Source: Mannheimia haemolytica (GTDB taxonomy: Bacteria; Pseudomonadota; Gammaproteobacteria; Enterobacterales; Pasteurellaceae). Taken from it: a DNA stretch of 64,000 bases. The stretch spans positions 682,001 to 746,000 of the forward strand of contig LR134495.1 in assembly GCA_900638155.1 (NCBI GenBank). The letters run 5' to 3'. The notes below the pieces were generated by a model that worked only from the letters and a program-made list of their open reading frames with translations, ran no database searches and was not told where the DNA came from. The translations under genes and the position numbers were made by a program. Positions 50,433 through 59,523 of this stretch are shown here, piece after piece (position 1 is the stretch's first letter; the number at the start of each line of letters is the position of its first letter).

Positions 50433-51095
50433 GTGGAAAATTTTGCAAATCTGCTTACCGGCAAAACGCGTGAGCATTTAGTGCCGTTGCCAAACGCTCT
50501 TTCGGATAAACATTACCTTCAGCCGCAAGTGGTTGAGGCATTTTTGGCGTTGCAGCAGGCAGCAAAACAAGCCGGCTTTAATTTACAGCCTGCCAGTACT
50601 TTTCGTGATTTTGAACGCCAAAAAGGGATTTGGAATGCGAAGTTTAGGGGGGAACGTAAGGTTCACGATGATAACGGGGTTGCGATTGATATGGCGGCAT
50701 TATCGGATCTTGAAAAGTGCAAAGCAATGTTGAGATGGTCTGCAGTGCCGGGCGCAAGTCGGCATCATTGGGGAACGGAAATTGATATTTTTGACCCTGA
50801 TTTATTGCCGGAAAATACGCCTTTGTTGCTTGAGCCGTGGGAATATTTAGAGGGTGGTTGTTTTGCCGACTTAACCAAGTGGTTACACGCTAATGCGGAA
50901 AGATTTGGCTTTTATTTCCCGTTTGACGGCAAACATTCTCGAGTGGGCTTTGAGCCGTGGCACATTAGCTATCGCCCGATTTCAAGTGAATATGAGCAAT
51001 GCTTTAACGATGAAATCTTAAAAGCTGCGTGGCAAGATGAAGAAGTGGCGGGTAAGGAATGCTTACTTGAACATTTTGAAGAATTACTAAAATGA
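50433..51095 (+). CDS. M15-family D-alanyl-D-alanine carboxypeptidase-like protein
   Basis: Zinc peptidase of the VanY/M15B type, possibly trimming peptidoglycan or related D-Ala peptides. 220 residues from GTG 50433. Zinc-site motifs are [13 protein letters not shown] (H...D) and EPWHISY (final H), with [14 protein letters not shown] near residue 62. The start is uncertain: the frame opens at TTG 50379, but that stretch contains a TATAAT and a complete uptake signal, so a later GTG (50424 or 50433) is more likely. No signal peptide remains with the later start. Overlaps rsmJ by four bases. Confidence 0.75.
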   Translation: MENFANLLTGKTREHLVPLPNALSDKHYLQPQVVEAFLALQQAAKQAGFNLQPASTFRDFERQKGIWNAKFRGERKVHDDNGVAIDMAALSDLEKCKAMLRWSAVPGASRHHWGTEIDIFDPDLLPENTPLLLEPWEYLEGGCFADLTKWLHANAERFGFYFPFDGKHSRVGFEPWHISYRPISSEYEQCFNDEILKAAWQDEEVAGKECLLEHFEELLK

Positions 51096-51844
51096 TCCAA
51101 TTAATTAACGAAACCCAACAACACGACAAATTCCGCCAAATTTGTGACAAATGGCAGCTGGTTGAAGACAAATCCAGCCCGTTAGCCTTAGTATTAACGG
51201 AGGAAAGGCTGGAGTTACGCAAATTAGACGAACCTAAGCTCGGGGCGATTGCGGTGAATTTTGTGGACGGCACGATGGCTCATCGGCGTAAATTTGGCGG
51301 TGGACGAGGTGAAGCGGTTGCGAAAGCGGTCGGCATTAAAGGGGATTATTTGCCAACTGTGATTGATGCGACTGCCGGTTTAGGGCGAGATGCTTTTGTG
51401 TTGGCGGCGGTTGGCTGTAAAGTGCTGTTAGTGGAACGCAATCCTATTGTTGCTGCCTTGTTGGAAGATGGTTTAAATAGAGCTTATCAAGATCCGGAAA
51501 TCGGCAGTTTTATGCAAGAACGAATGATCTTAGCCGATGTTCGAGACATTTCTCAGCTAGATCCACAAGCCCAAATGGCAGAGGTGGTGTATTTAGATCC
51601 GATGTATCCGCACAAACAAAAAAGTGCGTTGGTGAAAAAAGAAATGCGAGTGTTTCAACATTTAGTTGGGGCAGATTTAGATTCGGACAGCTTTTTCTTA
51701 CCGGCAAAAGGATTGGCAAAAAAACGAGTAGTGGTAAAGCGTCCGGACTATGCCCCGTTTTTAGCGGAGCAAAAGCCTGATTTTTCACATACCACCAAAA
51801 ATCATCGTTTTGATGTTTATCTTTCTCACCTGAAAAACGGTTAA
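51092..51844 (+). CDS. rsmJ: 16S rRNA (guanine-1516-N2)-methyltransferase
   Basis: Methylates G1516 of 16S rRNA using S-adenosylmethionine. 250 residues, normal for RsmJ (YhiQ). The methyltransferase motif I is [16 protein letters not shown] near residue 90, and [20 protein letters not shown] near 166 is characteristic. It overlaps the preceding peptidase gene by ATGA, so the two are cotranslated. Confidence 0.94.
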   Translation: MIQLINETQQHDKFRQICDKWQLVEDKSSPLALVLTEERLELRKLDEPKLGAIAVNFVDGTMAHRRKFGGGRGEAVAKAVGIKGDYLPTVIDATAGLGRDAFVLAAVGCKVLLVERNPIVAALLEDGLNRAYQDPEIGSFMQERMILADVRDISQLDPQAQMAEVVYLDPMYPHKQKSALVKKEMRVFQHLVGADLDSDSFFLPAKGLAKKRVVVKRPDYAPFLAEQKPDFSHTTKNHRFDVYLSHLKNG

Positions 51845-52028
51845 AGGTGGATCAGGATCGGTTTTTACAAAACTTTAACTTGAAAAGTGATCGTATCTGA
51901 TAGGCAAGCGGTTATTTTTACAGTAGAATTTGCTTTTCGCTTGTTCTTTTGGAAATGCAAGTATAGCTAAGCACCCAATGCAAGCGTTGGTACAAATTAT
52001 TTATAGCTAATTTAAAGAGGCGGTTATC

Positions 52029-52892
52029 GTGCCACAACGTGATTATGTTGCTCGTTCAAACGAGAAAAAAAGCAAAAAAAATCAAAAAGAGAGTAATGTC
52101 AAAAAGATTTTAATGCTGATTATTGGTTTAATTTTATTATGCGGTATTGGTTTATGGTTTTTAAAATCAAGTGCTCCTACGCCAATAGTGCCGACTACAA
52201 CACAGCCAAGTAATCCGCAAGCAAAAAGCGAATTACCAAGTCGACCGGAAGAGACTTGGAGTTATATTCGTGATTTAGAAACCCGTACAGTGATTACCGA
52301 TAATAGCCAAACTTCACAGGAACGTTTGGCACAATTAACGGCGGAACAAAAGCAGCAAATTGAAGAAAGACGCAAACAAGAAGAAGCACGCTTAGTCGCT
52401 GAGCAAGCCCAACAAGATGTATCTGCTACAGAATCGGCTCCAAAAACAGTGGAAGTCACGCCATTAACAGATGAAGAATTGGCTGCGAAAAAAGCACAAG
52501 AGCAAGCTTTAGCGCAAAAGCAAGCGGAAGAGAAACGTAGACAAGCGGAGCTTAAAAAACAGCAGGAAGCGAAAAAAGCTGAGCAAGCTAAGTTAGCGGA
52601 AGAAAAAGCGAAAAAAGAGCAGCCGGCTAAAATTGTAGCAAGTGCTGCAACACCGGCAGATAAAGCTGCAAATCAGGCGGGTAAATTTGGGTTACAGTGC
52701 GGTGCATTTAAAAATAAAGCCCAAGCCGAAAATATGCAAGCAAGATTGGCAATGGCAGGTTTTAACGCCCGTATCGCAAGCAGTGCCGATTGGAACCGTG
52801 TTTTTGTCGGCCCAATTGGCGATAGAGCAGCAACGTCAAGAGCGCAATCGAATGCCCGTAGTGTAGCGGAATGCGTGATTGTAGCGATGTAA
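52029..52892 (+). CDS. ftsN: Cell division protein FtsN
   Basis: Late divisome protein that triggers septal peptidoglycan synthesis. 287 residues, starting at GTG 52029 with AAAGAGG before it. A short cytoplasmic basic stretch is followed by one membrane span (about residues 25-46, ILMLIIGLILLCGIGLWFL), a long charged, Gln/Glu/Lys/Ala-rich periplasmic linker (about 60-205), and a C-terminal SPOR domain (about 213-287, FGLQCGAFKNKAQAENMQAR). Single gene ended by a bidirectional terminator. Confidence 0.9.
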   Translation: MPQRDYVARSNEKKSKKNQKESNVKKILMLIIGLILLCGIGLWFLKSSAPTPIVPTTTQPSNPQAKSELPSRPEETWSYIRDLETRTVITDNSQTSQERLAQLTAEQKQQIEERRKQEEARLVAEQAQQDVSATESAPKTVEVTPLTDEELAAKKAQEQALAQKQAEEKRRQAELKKQQEAKKAEQAKLAEEKAKKEQPAKIVASAATPADKAANQAGKFGLQCGAFKNKAQAENMQARLAMAGFNARIASSADWNRVFVGPIGDRAATSRAQSNARSVAECVIVAM

Positions 52893-52905
52893 AGTTAATT
52901 AACAT

Positions 52906-52937
52906 AAAAAAGAGAGCCTGAGAAGGCTCTCTTTTTT
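52906..52937. terminator. Bidirectional terminator between ftsN and ubiF
   Basis: AAAAAAGAGAGCC at 52906-52918 and GGCTCTCTTTTTT at 52925-52937 form a perfect 13-bp stem with loop TGAGAA. It slightly overlaps the ubiF stop and serves both convergent genes. Confidence 0.92.
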
Positions 52938-54117
52938 ATATCCCAATCGCATATTTCAAAGCTTGCTTTTTGATTGGTGACACTTTATCTGCCAAAACTA
53001 AACCGATATTGCGGGCTATTTTGAGCGGTAATAAATCAGTCTTAAACGCTTTATAAAAAACGTCCATTCCTGTTTGCATCAGTAAATTATCCGGTTTGCG
53101 TTTTTGCTCATAACGCTTAAGCATCTGCTCACTTGCAAAATTTTCGCCTTTTTTGACCGCTTGTTCAAACACTTCCAGCAAGGTTTTTACATCTTTAAAG
53201 CCTAAATTTACACCTTGTCCGGCAAGCGGATTAATGGTGTGAGCCGCATCGCCGACTAATACCACCCCGTTTTGCACATAGTGCTGAGCGTGCTGGCGGG
53301 TTAGCGGGAAAGCCCCTGAAGCCTGCACCTGAATGTTGCCTAATTCTGCGTTGAGCCGGCTTGGGAAATGTTGTTCAATCGCAACACTCAGTTTTTCTGT
53401 TGAAAGCGTTTTTAGCTCGGCAATTTTTTGGGGCGAATCGTACCAAACAACGCAGCCGTGATTTCCGGAAAGCGGTAAAAAGGCTCGAGGGCCGGTTGGA
53501 TAGAATTGTTGCCAAGTGCCGCTTGGAGCAGGTTTTTCGGTGGTAACGGTGGCGAGTAAACAGTGTTGGCGATATTGCCAAGCAGTTAAACCAATGCCAG
53601 CCCATTGGCGAACCTGCGAATTTGCACCGTCTGCGGCAATCAGCAGTGGGGCAGCAAAGGTGTTGCCATCAACCGTCACTTCCCAATGTTCGCCGGCTTT
53701 ACTTGCAAAAATTTGCTCAAATCCGACCGCTTGTAGGCAGTTTGGATATTGCTTTAATTGCTCCCATAACGCAATTTGAAGGACGTTGTTTTCGACCATA
53801 TCGCCGAGCTTTTCCAAACCCAAATCATCCGCCGAAAAAAGAGTGTTGAAGCCATCAATTTCCCAGGTTTCGAGCTGGGTATAAGGGGTGCTTCGCATTG
53901 CAACAATTTGCTCCCACACGCCCAATTTTTCTAACAGTTGAATCGAGCCCATACTAATGGCGGAAATTCGCAAATCGTAGTCTGAATCAGGATTAAAGGT
54001 CGGTAGCGGGTTTTTCTCCAACAAGGCTAAACGCAGTCCTTGTTTTGCTAAGCCTAGAGCTGTTGCTGCCCCGATCATACCGCCACCGATGACAATCATA
54101 TCTAATTCAGTTTTCAT
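52936..54117 (-). CDS. ubiF: 2-octaprenyl-3-methyl-6-methoxy-1,4-benzoquinol hydroxylase
   Basis: FAD monooxygenase of ubiquinone synthesis, the C6-hydroxylation step. 393 residues from the ATG at 54117; an open extension upstream crosses into the next gene and is not real. FAD-binding motif VIGGGMIGAATALGL near residue 8, DG motif IAADGANSQVRQWAG near 165 and GDAAHTINPLAGQGVNLG near 288. It follows E. coli UbiF closely (DYDLRISAIS, PRAFLPLSGN, FPLTRQHAQHYVQ) rather than UbiH or UbiI. Two uptake signals lie within the coding sequence. Confidence 0.92.
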   Translation of the reverse strand: MKTELDMIVIGGGMIGAATALGLAKQGLRLALLEKNPLPTFNPDSDYDLRISAISMGSIQLLEKLGVWEQIVAMRSTPYTQLETWEIDGFNTLFSADDLGLEKLGDMVENNVLQIALWEQLKQYPNCLQAVGFEQIFASKAGEHWEVTVDGNTFAAPLLIAADGANSQVRQWAGIGLTAWQYRQHCLLATVTTEKPAPSGTWQQFYPTGPRAFLPLSGNHGCVVWYDSPQKIAELKTLSTEKLSVAIEQHFPSRLNAELGNIQVQASGAFPLTRQHAQHYVQNGVVLVGDAAHTINPLAGQGVNLGFKDVKTLLEVFEQAVKKGENFASEQMLKRYEQKRKPDNLLMQTGMDVFYKAFKTDLLPLKIARNIGLVLADKVSPIKKQALKYAIGI

Positions 54118-54223
54118 TTTTTCTTCCTTTTCTGTTAGGCAAAATACCGCTGAAACGCCTTGAATTGTAGTGCATTTCAGATTAGGATAAAACCGATTTA
54201 TTCGTTTCGTTAAGGAGCATTTT

Positions 54224-54559
54224 ATGTCTTGCAAAACTCACGCAAACCACGATCATCAGCACGGCGAAGGCTGTGGTCATACCGCGATTAAACATAACAA
54301 CCACATCGACTATTTACACGATGGGCATTTACACCACAAACACGGCGATCACTATGACGAACACGTTTTAGAAGTAAATGAAACCAACCCGGCAGAATGT
54401 AATGTCGCTCATTGCTGCGGCGACCACGTTCATGGTGAGGGTTGCGGACACGAAGCTGTGCCGCACGGCGATCATATCGACTACATCGTGAATGGGCGTT
54501 TGCACCACCAACACGGCGACCACTGCGATGACCACGGGCCAGTTGAAATTGTGAAATAA
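54224..54559 (+). CDS. Histidine-rich duplicated small protein, probable metal binder
   Basis: I do not recognise a named family. 111 residues with 25 histidines and 7 cysteines. The protein is an internal duplication: residues 13-47 and 70-104 are 35-residue repeats sharing HGEGCGH, HIDY, LHH and HGDH, joined by a linker with ECNVAHCC. No signal peptide, so it is cytoplasmic. The composition suggests binding of zinc, nickel, cobalt or copper for storage or delivery. TAAGGAG gives a strong ribosome binding site. It is divergent from ubiF; no metal transporter is adjacent. Confidence 0.85.
   Translation: MSCKTHANHDHQHGEGCGHTAIKHNNHIDYLHDGHLHHKHGDHYDEHVLEVNETNPAECNVAHCCGDHVHGEGCGHEAVPHGDHIDYIVNGRLHHQHGDHCDDHGPVEIVK
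54260..54535 (+). repeat. Two-copy 35-residue coding repeat in the histidine-rich gene
   Basis: The bases at 54260-54364 and 54431-54535 encode the two repeat units and share clear identity at the nucleotide level, for example around CACGGCGATCA. The unit arose by an internal duplication. Confidence 0.8.
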
Positions 54560-54690
54560 GATTTTTGATGGGAGGTTTTAGCCTCCCATTATTATTTTTG
54601 CGATCTCGCTCGAAAAATTGAACATTCCTGCTACCCCTCTTCCGATTTTCCTTTTATGCTCTCGGCATTGATTTCTAACACCGAAATGTA

Positions 54691-56223
54691 ATGACTTTAG
54701 CGATTGTTTACAGCCGAGCCTCCATTGGCGTTGAAGCCCCGTTGGTGACAATTGAAGTGCATATTAGCAACGGACAACCAAAATTAACCATTGTCGGCTT
54801 GCCCGAAGCTACCGTAAAAGAAGCGGGTGATCGTGTGCGGAGTGCGTTGCTGAACGCCAATTTTATCTATCCGCCACAGCGGATCACGATTAACCTTGCC
54901 CCCGCAGATTTACCCAAAGAGGGTGGACGTTTTGATTTGCCGATTGCGATAGGCATTCTGGCAGCCTCAGGGCAAATTGATTCTGATTTATTAACGCAGT
55001 TTGAGTTTTTGGGCGAGCTGGCACTGACAGGGCATTTGCGAGGGGTGCACGGCACGATTCCGGCGGTAATTTCTGCCGATAAAGCAAAACGGCAGATGAT
55101 CTTAGCCAAGCAAAATGCGAATGAGGCATCGCTGGTTTCCAATGCAACCACCTACTTTGCTGGCTCGTTGTTGGACGTTGTAAATATGCTCAACAAACGG
55201 GATAAGCTGCCGATTTGTCAGCACATTTCGCAAAATTCTGCTGAAATTCGACCGCTTGTCAGCCGAGATCTTACTGATATTATCGGGCAACAACACGCCA
55301 AGCGAGCTTTGATGATTGCCGCTGCCGGGCAGCATAATTTGCTATTTCTCGGTCCACCGGGAACCGGTAAAACGATGTTGGCAAGCCGACTGGCGGATTT
55401 GCTACCGGAAATGACCGATGAAGAGGCGATTGAAACCGCCTCGGTGACCAGCCTTGTGCAAAATGAATTGAATTTTCAGAACTGGAAACAACGCCCGTTT
55501 CGTTCACCTCATCACAGTGCGTCAATGGTGGCATTGGTGGGAGGAGGTTCGATCCCCAAACCGGGGGAAATTTCGCTTGCCCATAACGGTGTGCTGTTCT
55601 TAGATGAATTACCCGAATTTGAACGTAAAGTGCTTGACGCGTTACGCCAGCCATTGGAGGCAGGCGAAATTGTAATTTCCCGAGCCAATGCTAAAGTGCA
55701 ATTTCCGGCACGCTTTCAATTAATTGCTGCAATGAACCCAAGCCCGACAGGGCATTATCAAGGCACGCATAACCGCACTTCGCCCCAACAGGTAATGCGG
55801 TATTTAAACCGCCTTTCCGGGCCTTTCTTAGACCGTTTCGATCTCTCTATCGAAGTGCCGCTTTTGCCACAAGGGGCATTACAAAGTGGGACAGAAAATC
55901 GAGGAGAGACCACCGAGCAGGTTCGCAAGCGGGTGTTTTTAGCCAGAAAAATGCAATTTGAGCGAGCAGGTAAAATCAATTCGCAACTCACCACCCGAGA
56001 AATTGATCGAGATTGCCAGTTATCAACACAAGATTCCCTGTTCTTAGAAACTGCATTGACAAAGCTGGGTTTATCAGTACGAGCCTACCACCGTATTTTG
56101 AAAGTTTCTCGCACCATTGCCGATTTAGCCGGTGAGGCGAACATTCAACAACTGCATTTAGCGGAGGCGCTTGGTTATCGGGCGATGGATCGCTTGTTGC
56201 AACGGTTGCAGGGGGAGGGGTAG
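54691..56223 (+). CDS. comM: ComM (YifB), Mg-chelatase-like AAA+ helicase for natural transformation
   Basis: Branch-migration helicase that integrates incoming DNA in naturally competent bacteria. 510 residues. N-terminal Lon-like domain (about residues 20-140, GLPEATVKEAGDRVRSALLN), Walker A GPPGTGKTML near 226, Walker B GVLFLDELPEFERKVLDALR near 303 (key part VLFLDELPE), and C-terminal domain YHRILKVSRTIADLAG. An uptake signal lies in the coding sequence (about 55246-55256), encoding part of the variable linker before the AAA+ domain. A role in DNA uptake fits the uptake signals in the genome. Confidence 0.94.
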   Translation: MTLAIVYSRASIGVEAPLVTIEVHISNGQPKLTIVGLPEATVKEAGDRVRSALLNANFIYPPQRITINLAPADLPKEGGRFDLPIAIGILAASGQIDSDLLTQFEFLGELALTGHLRGVHGTIPAVISADKAKRQMILAKQNANEASLVSNATTYFAGSLLDVVNMLNKRDKLPICQHISQNSAEIRPLVSRDLTDIIGQQHAKRALMIAAAGQHNLLFLGPPGTGKTMLASRLADLLPEMTDEEAIETASVTSLVQNELNFQNWKQRPFRSPHHSASMVALVGGGSIPKPGEISLAHNGVLFLDELPEFERKVLDALRQPLEAGEIVISRANAKVQFPARFQLIAAMNPSPTGHYQGTHNRTSPQQVMRYLNRLSGPFLDRFDLSIEVPLLPQGALQSGTENRGETTEQVRKRVFLARKMQFERAGKINSQLTTREIDRDCQLSTQDSLFLETALTKLGLSVRAYHRILKVSRTIADLAGEANIQQLHLAEALGYRAMDRLLQRLQGEG

Positions 56224-56316
56224 TTTTGAGAAACGTTAAACATATTATTCTTGCTTTTTTAAACAAACTTACTAGAATCCTTTCTGCTTATCTATTTTTT
56301 AGACAAAGAGGCTAAA

Positions 56317-56502
56317 ATGAAACTTACCAAACAACAAGAGCAGTTTTTATTAGCTGAATTTGAAAATGGAATAAAAGAAGAACAATTTGTTGAGCTGACG
56401 ATTGAACAAGTTCAACAATTGAGAATTGAAAAAAGAGCCGAGTTTATAAAAAACAAGAAAATTATAGATGAGGTTTTTTATGATGAAATGGCTTACTCGT
56501 AA
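56317..56502 (+). CDS. Unknown small protein
   Basis: I do not recognise this 61-residue, charged protein (MKLTKQQEQFLLAEFENGIK at the start). It appears mainly helical, rich in Glu, Gln and Lys, with no membrane segment or cysteine. GAGGCTAAA precedes the ATG. It overlaps the next small gene by 23 bases in another frame and the two are low in GC, so they were probably gained together as a pair. No function can be claimed. Confidence 0.6.
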   Translation: MKLTKQQEQFLLAEFENGIKEEQFVELTIEQVQQLRIEKRAEFIKNKKIIDEVFYDEMAYS

Positions 56503-56824
56503 AGACTCAAAATTAGCAGATTTTATGGCTTTATTATCTGATGAGGCTTTATTTTTCTTTGAAAAGTCATTGGATAAATTCCAAATTGTCACTTCACCCT
56601 TTTCTATTCAAATTAATAGTTACGTCTCAATTCAATGTATAGTGGCAAATAATGCTGCCTATATTTTATCCTTTAATTATGGGCAGTATTCAAATATCAA
56701 TACAGGAAGAACAACAAAAGAAATTGATTTTATTAGAATGCTAGAAAATAAATATTTGGATTCTAATACTTTGATTCAGCTTTCTCCTAAAAATAAGATT
56801 AAGCTACTTAGTCTCAAATATTAA
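56480..56824 (+). CDS. Unknown small protein
   Basis: I do not recognise this 114-residue protein. It starts at ATG 56480 (MMKWLTRKDSK), for which GATGAGG at 56467-56473 is a good ribosome binding site; an ATG at 56468 is also open. The rest is a mixed alpha/beta sequence with aromatic residues and no clear motif. It overlaps the preceding small gene and its 3' end overlaps the convergent menH by 11 bases. Low GC. Confidence 0.6.
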   Translation: MMKWLTRKDSKLADFMALLSDEALFFFEKSLDKFQIVTSPFSIQINSYVSIQCIVANNAAYILSFNYGQYSNINTGRTTKEIDFIRMLENKYLDSNTLIQLSPKNKIKLLSLKY

Positions 56825-57581
56825 ATACATACAATCTCAATTTCTCCACAAAATCTTTAGCATTAGCCCGATGAGCGTTATGCCCTGCATTAGCAATCAG
56901 CTCTGTTGGTAGTTGGTAGCTTGCTGCCATTTGTCGAAATTTCTGATCCTTTTCACCGATAAAAAAGACAATATTTTTATCTGTCAGTTTGAGTTTTTCA
57001 GCGTAGTTAGGCTGTTTGGCAAGGCTGGTGGCTTCTAACATTGCGGCGATCTGCTCGACTTGGTTATGCCTGCGGCTTGCGATGTAATGTTGTCGCTCTG
57101 TGGAAGTTAAATCTGCAAAAACAGGCTGTTTGTACCAATCTTTAAGTACTTGTTCGATAGGTTCTTGACGGAAACGGTTTGCCCAAAGGCGGTCATTTTG
57201 CCAGCGAATCTGTCGGTCGTTTTCTGAGCTTAAGCCGATATTTGCTCCTTCTAACACCACACCTTGCAGATTTGGATTATCCATATTTAGCACATAATCC
57301 AATGCCGCTCGTCCACCGAGTGAGTAGCCGACTAAATAGAAAGGCTGTGAGCCGATTAAGCTTTCAAAGGTGGAGTGTAGTTGTTGTCGCAGGTCGGTAA
57401 AATCGGCACAGGTGATGTTTTTACTATTTCCGTGAAAAGGAAGGTCGATGGTAAGCGGTCGAATTTGCGGAAAATTTTGCAAATGTTGGAGAACAGCTTG
57501 CCAGTCTTGTTGTGAGCCGAGTAGCCCGTGTAAGAAAACAACAGGTGTGCCTTGTTGAGTGTGCCATTGATAGGAAAGCAT
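56814..57581 (-). CDS. menH: 2-succinyl-6-hydroxy-2,4-cyclohexadiene-1-carboxylate synthase
   Basis: Alpha/beta-hydrolase-fold enzyme of menaquinone synthesis that removes pyruvate from the MenD product. 255 residues. Oxyanion segment HGLLGSQQDW near residue 18, nucleophile S87 in GYSLGGRAAL, D212 in GEKDQKF and H234 in AGHNAHRAN complete the triad. It follows menD on the same strand after 47 bases. An uptake signal lies in the coding sequence (about 57453-57460). Confidence 0.92.
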   Translation of the reverse strand: MLSYQWHTQQGTPVVFLHGLLGSQQDWQAVLQHLQNFPQIRPLTIDLPFHGNSKNITCADFTDLRQQLHSTFESLIGSQPFYLVGYSLGGRAALDYVLNMDNPNLQGVVLEGANIGLSSENDRQIRWQNDRLWANRFRQEPIEQVLKDWYKQPVFADLTSTERQHYIASRRHNQVEQIAAMLEATSLAKQPNYAEKLKLTDKNIVFFIGEKDQKFRQMAASYQLPTELIANAGHNAHRANAKDFVEKLRLYVFNI

Positions 57582-57596
57582 AGTCGATACATTTTA

Positions 57597-57619
57597 CCCC
57601 TCGCAGGGTTGGCGAGGGG
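57597..57619. repeat. Hairpin between menD and menH
   Basis: CCCCTCGC at 57597-57604 and GCGAGGGG at 57612-57619 form a perfect GC-rich 8-bp stem with loop AGGGTTG. It is not followed by a T run on the minus strand (TAAAATG), so it probably modulates rather than ends menD-menH transcription. Confidence 0.5.
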
Positions 57620-57628
57620 CTGTTGTGA

Positions 57629-59335
57629 TTAGGCAATTTCCGCCTGTGAAATTTGTTTTAGCAATGATTTATACATATTGCTGCCATCGTGCTCGTTCAC
57701 TTTGATTTCCACAATGGTTACGCCTTTGCGTGCGTAGGCGTGTTTGAGTTTGGTTTTTAAATCAGCCCAAGTAAACGGACGGATATATTCCAGCCCAAAC
57801 ATTGTCGCCACTTGTGCAAATTCAAAGTTATGTGCCAAGCGGTAATATTGGTCTTTCGCTTTGCTTTCAACCGGTAACATATCAAAAATTGCCCCACCGC
57901 TGTTATTCACCACAAATAAAATGGTCGGCTGGTTAATTTTGGTGAGCAATGCAATCGAGTTGAGATCGTGTAAGGCGGAAATATCGCCCACTACACCGAC
58001 AGTTGGGCGGTCGCTACCTTTGGCAATCCCTGCCATTGTGGCGATTAAGCCATCAATGCCACTTGCACCACGGTTGGTATAAACAGGGTAGCCTTCCGGC
58101 AGTTTGCACAGAGCATCAACCAAACGAACAAATAAGCTATTGCCGATAAATAAGTTACCATTAATCGCTAAAACATCTTGAATGTTGTGTGCAAGTGAGG
58201 CTTCACTTAAGCTGCCACCCACTTGTTGCTCTATGAAAGTGGAGCAGAATTGCGATAATGCCAATGGCTCAAGCAACCACGGTTTTTGGCGAAGTGGTGG
58301 GTGTACCCGCAAAAAGTGATGTGCTTTGGCAATAAAACGGGTTTGATGATAAGCGTTTGGATTATGGTAATCGTGCGATTGTTCCACCACCCAATATTCC
58401 CCTTGGAATGCTTTTAAAAATTCATTCACCCGTTTGCTAACAATTTGCGTGCCGAATTGAATCACGATATCCGCTTGCAATAAACGCTGTTTGACAGTCT
58501 CGTTGGAGAGCCAAATATCGGCATACGGCAAGCTGGCTTCAATGCAAGATTGCACATCACTTAGCAAGCACCAACCCATGGTTTCCGCCCAAGTTTTTAA
58601 GCCAGTGCCTTGTTCCGGTGGCAGTTTGCCGACCACAATCACCCCACGCTTGGTTCGCCAGTAATCCCAATTTTCGTGCATTGAGACTTCGCTTTGAATC
58701 GCTTGTTGGTCTATCCATTTGGTTTGAGCGTTATTCAACCAGCCTTGGATTGGGCGTAACCAAGATGTATTCAGAATTTCATTGATGTCTGCTTCATAAA
58801 GCGGCTCTTCAAAAGGCACGTTGATATGCAATACACCGCCTTGTTGGGCTTGGGTGGTGCAGGCTTGTTCAATGGTTGAAACCAGCCAGCTTGCGTGATA
58901 AGCCTCGTTTGCCTTCGGTAAATTCACGTTGGCAACCGGATAATTGGCAAAAATGCCTTGCTGATGAATGGCTTGGTTTACCCCGCAACCGATTAATTCG
59001 GTTGGGCGGTCGGCAGAAAGAATAATCAGTTTTTGGTGGCTAAGGCTTGCTTCGATCACCGCAGGATAAAGGTTCGCTACTGCTGTGCCGGAAGTGACAA
59101 TAATAGCAACCGGGCTGTCGGTTGCTTTAGCAATCCCTAATGCATAAAAACCTAAACCACGCTCATCAAAATGAGTGTGGCACTCCGCATATTGCGTTTG
59201 TTGAAGTTGCACTGCCTCTAATGTGAGCGGTGTTGAGCGAGAACCCGGAGCAATACAAAAATGTTTTACGCCATAACGCATTAATGCACTTAAAATCACT
59301 TTTGCCCAAGTGCGATTAAAAGAACTGGTATTCAT
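57629..59335 (-). CDS. menD: SEPHCHC synthase (MenD)
   Basis: Thiamine-diphosphate enzyme joining 2-oxoglutarate and isochorismate in menaquinone synthesis. 568 residues. PYR domain with FCIAPGSRSTPLTLEAVQ near residue 26, HFDERGLGFYALGIAKATDSPVAIIVTSGTAVANLYPA in the first 110 residues, and thiamine-diphosphate domain with GVVGDISALHDLNSIALL near 450 and VNNSGGAIFDMLP. First gene of menD-menH on this strand. It indicates anaerobic respiration with menaquinone. Confidence 0.96.
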   Translation of the reverse strand: MNTSSFNRTWAKVILSALMRYGVKHFCIAPGSRSTPLTLEAVQLQQTQYAECHTHFDERGLGFYALGIAKATDSPVAIIVTSGTAVANLYPAVIEASLSHQKLIILSADRPTELIGCGVNQAIHQQGIFANYPVANVNLPKANEAYHASWLVSTIEQACTTQAQQGGVLHINVPFEEPLYEADINEILNTSWLRPIQGWLNNAQTKWIDQQAIQSEVSMHENWDYWRTKRGVIVVGKLPPEQGTGLKTWAETMGWCLLSDVQSCIEASLPYADIWLSNETVKQRLLQADIVIQFGTQIVSKRVNEFLKAFQGEYWVVEQSHDYHNPNAYHQTRFIAKAHHFLRVHPPLRQKPWLLEPLALSQFCSTFIEQQVGGSLSEASLAHNIQDVLAINGNLFIGNSLFVRLVDALCKLPEGYPVYTNRGASGIDGLIATMAGIAKGSDRPTVGVVGDISALHDLNSIALLTKINQPTILFVVNNSGGAIFDMLPVESKAKDQYYRLAHNFEFAQVATMFGLEYIRPFTWADLKTKLKHAYARKGVTIVEIKVNEHDGSNMYKSLLKQISQAEIA

Positions 59336-59470
59336 ATTCTTCTCTACTGATTGATAAATTCGATAAATGGTTAGGATTGTAGCAAAAAGTGAAATTATTG
59401 TGGGAAGTTTTAGCGCAAAATTAACGATTTTTGCAAATTATTAGGCAAAAATGACCGCTTGTAAATGAAA

Positions 59471-59498
59471 AAGCAGCTTGAATGAGATCAAACTGCTT
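59471..59498 (-). terminator. Intrinsic terminator after the DUF406 gene
   Basis: On the minus strand AAGCAGTTTGA and TCAAGCTGCTT pair (11 bp, one G-T), followed by TTTCATTT. Confidence 0.7.
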
Positions 59499-59523
59499 GG
59501 GATAGATTAAACGTTTAAATTAA

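Noticed and set aside
53516..53849. Overlapping plus-strand frames opposite ubiF
   Set aside because: Shadows of the FAD-binding protein on the other strand; no ribosome binding site or family match.
55280..55654. A 124-codon frame opposite comM
   Set aside because: Antisense to the Walker A and Walker B regions of comM; no family resemblance.
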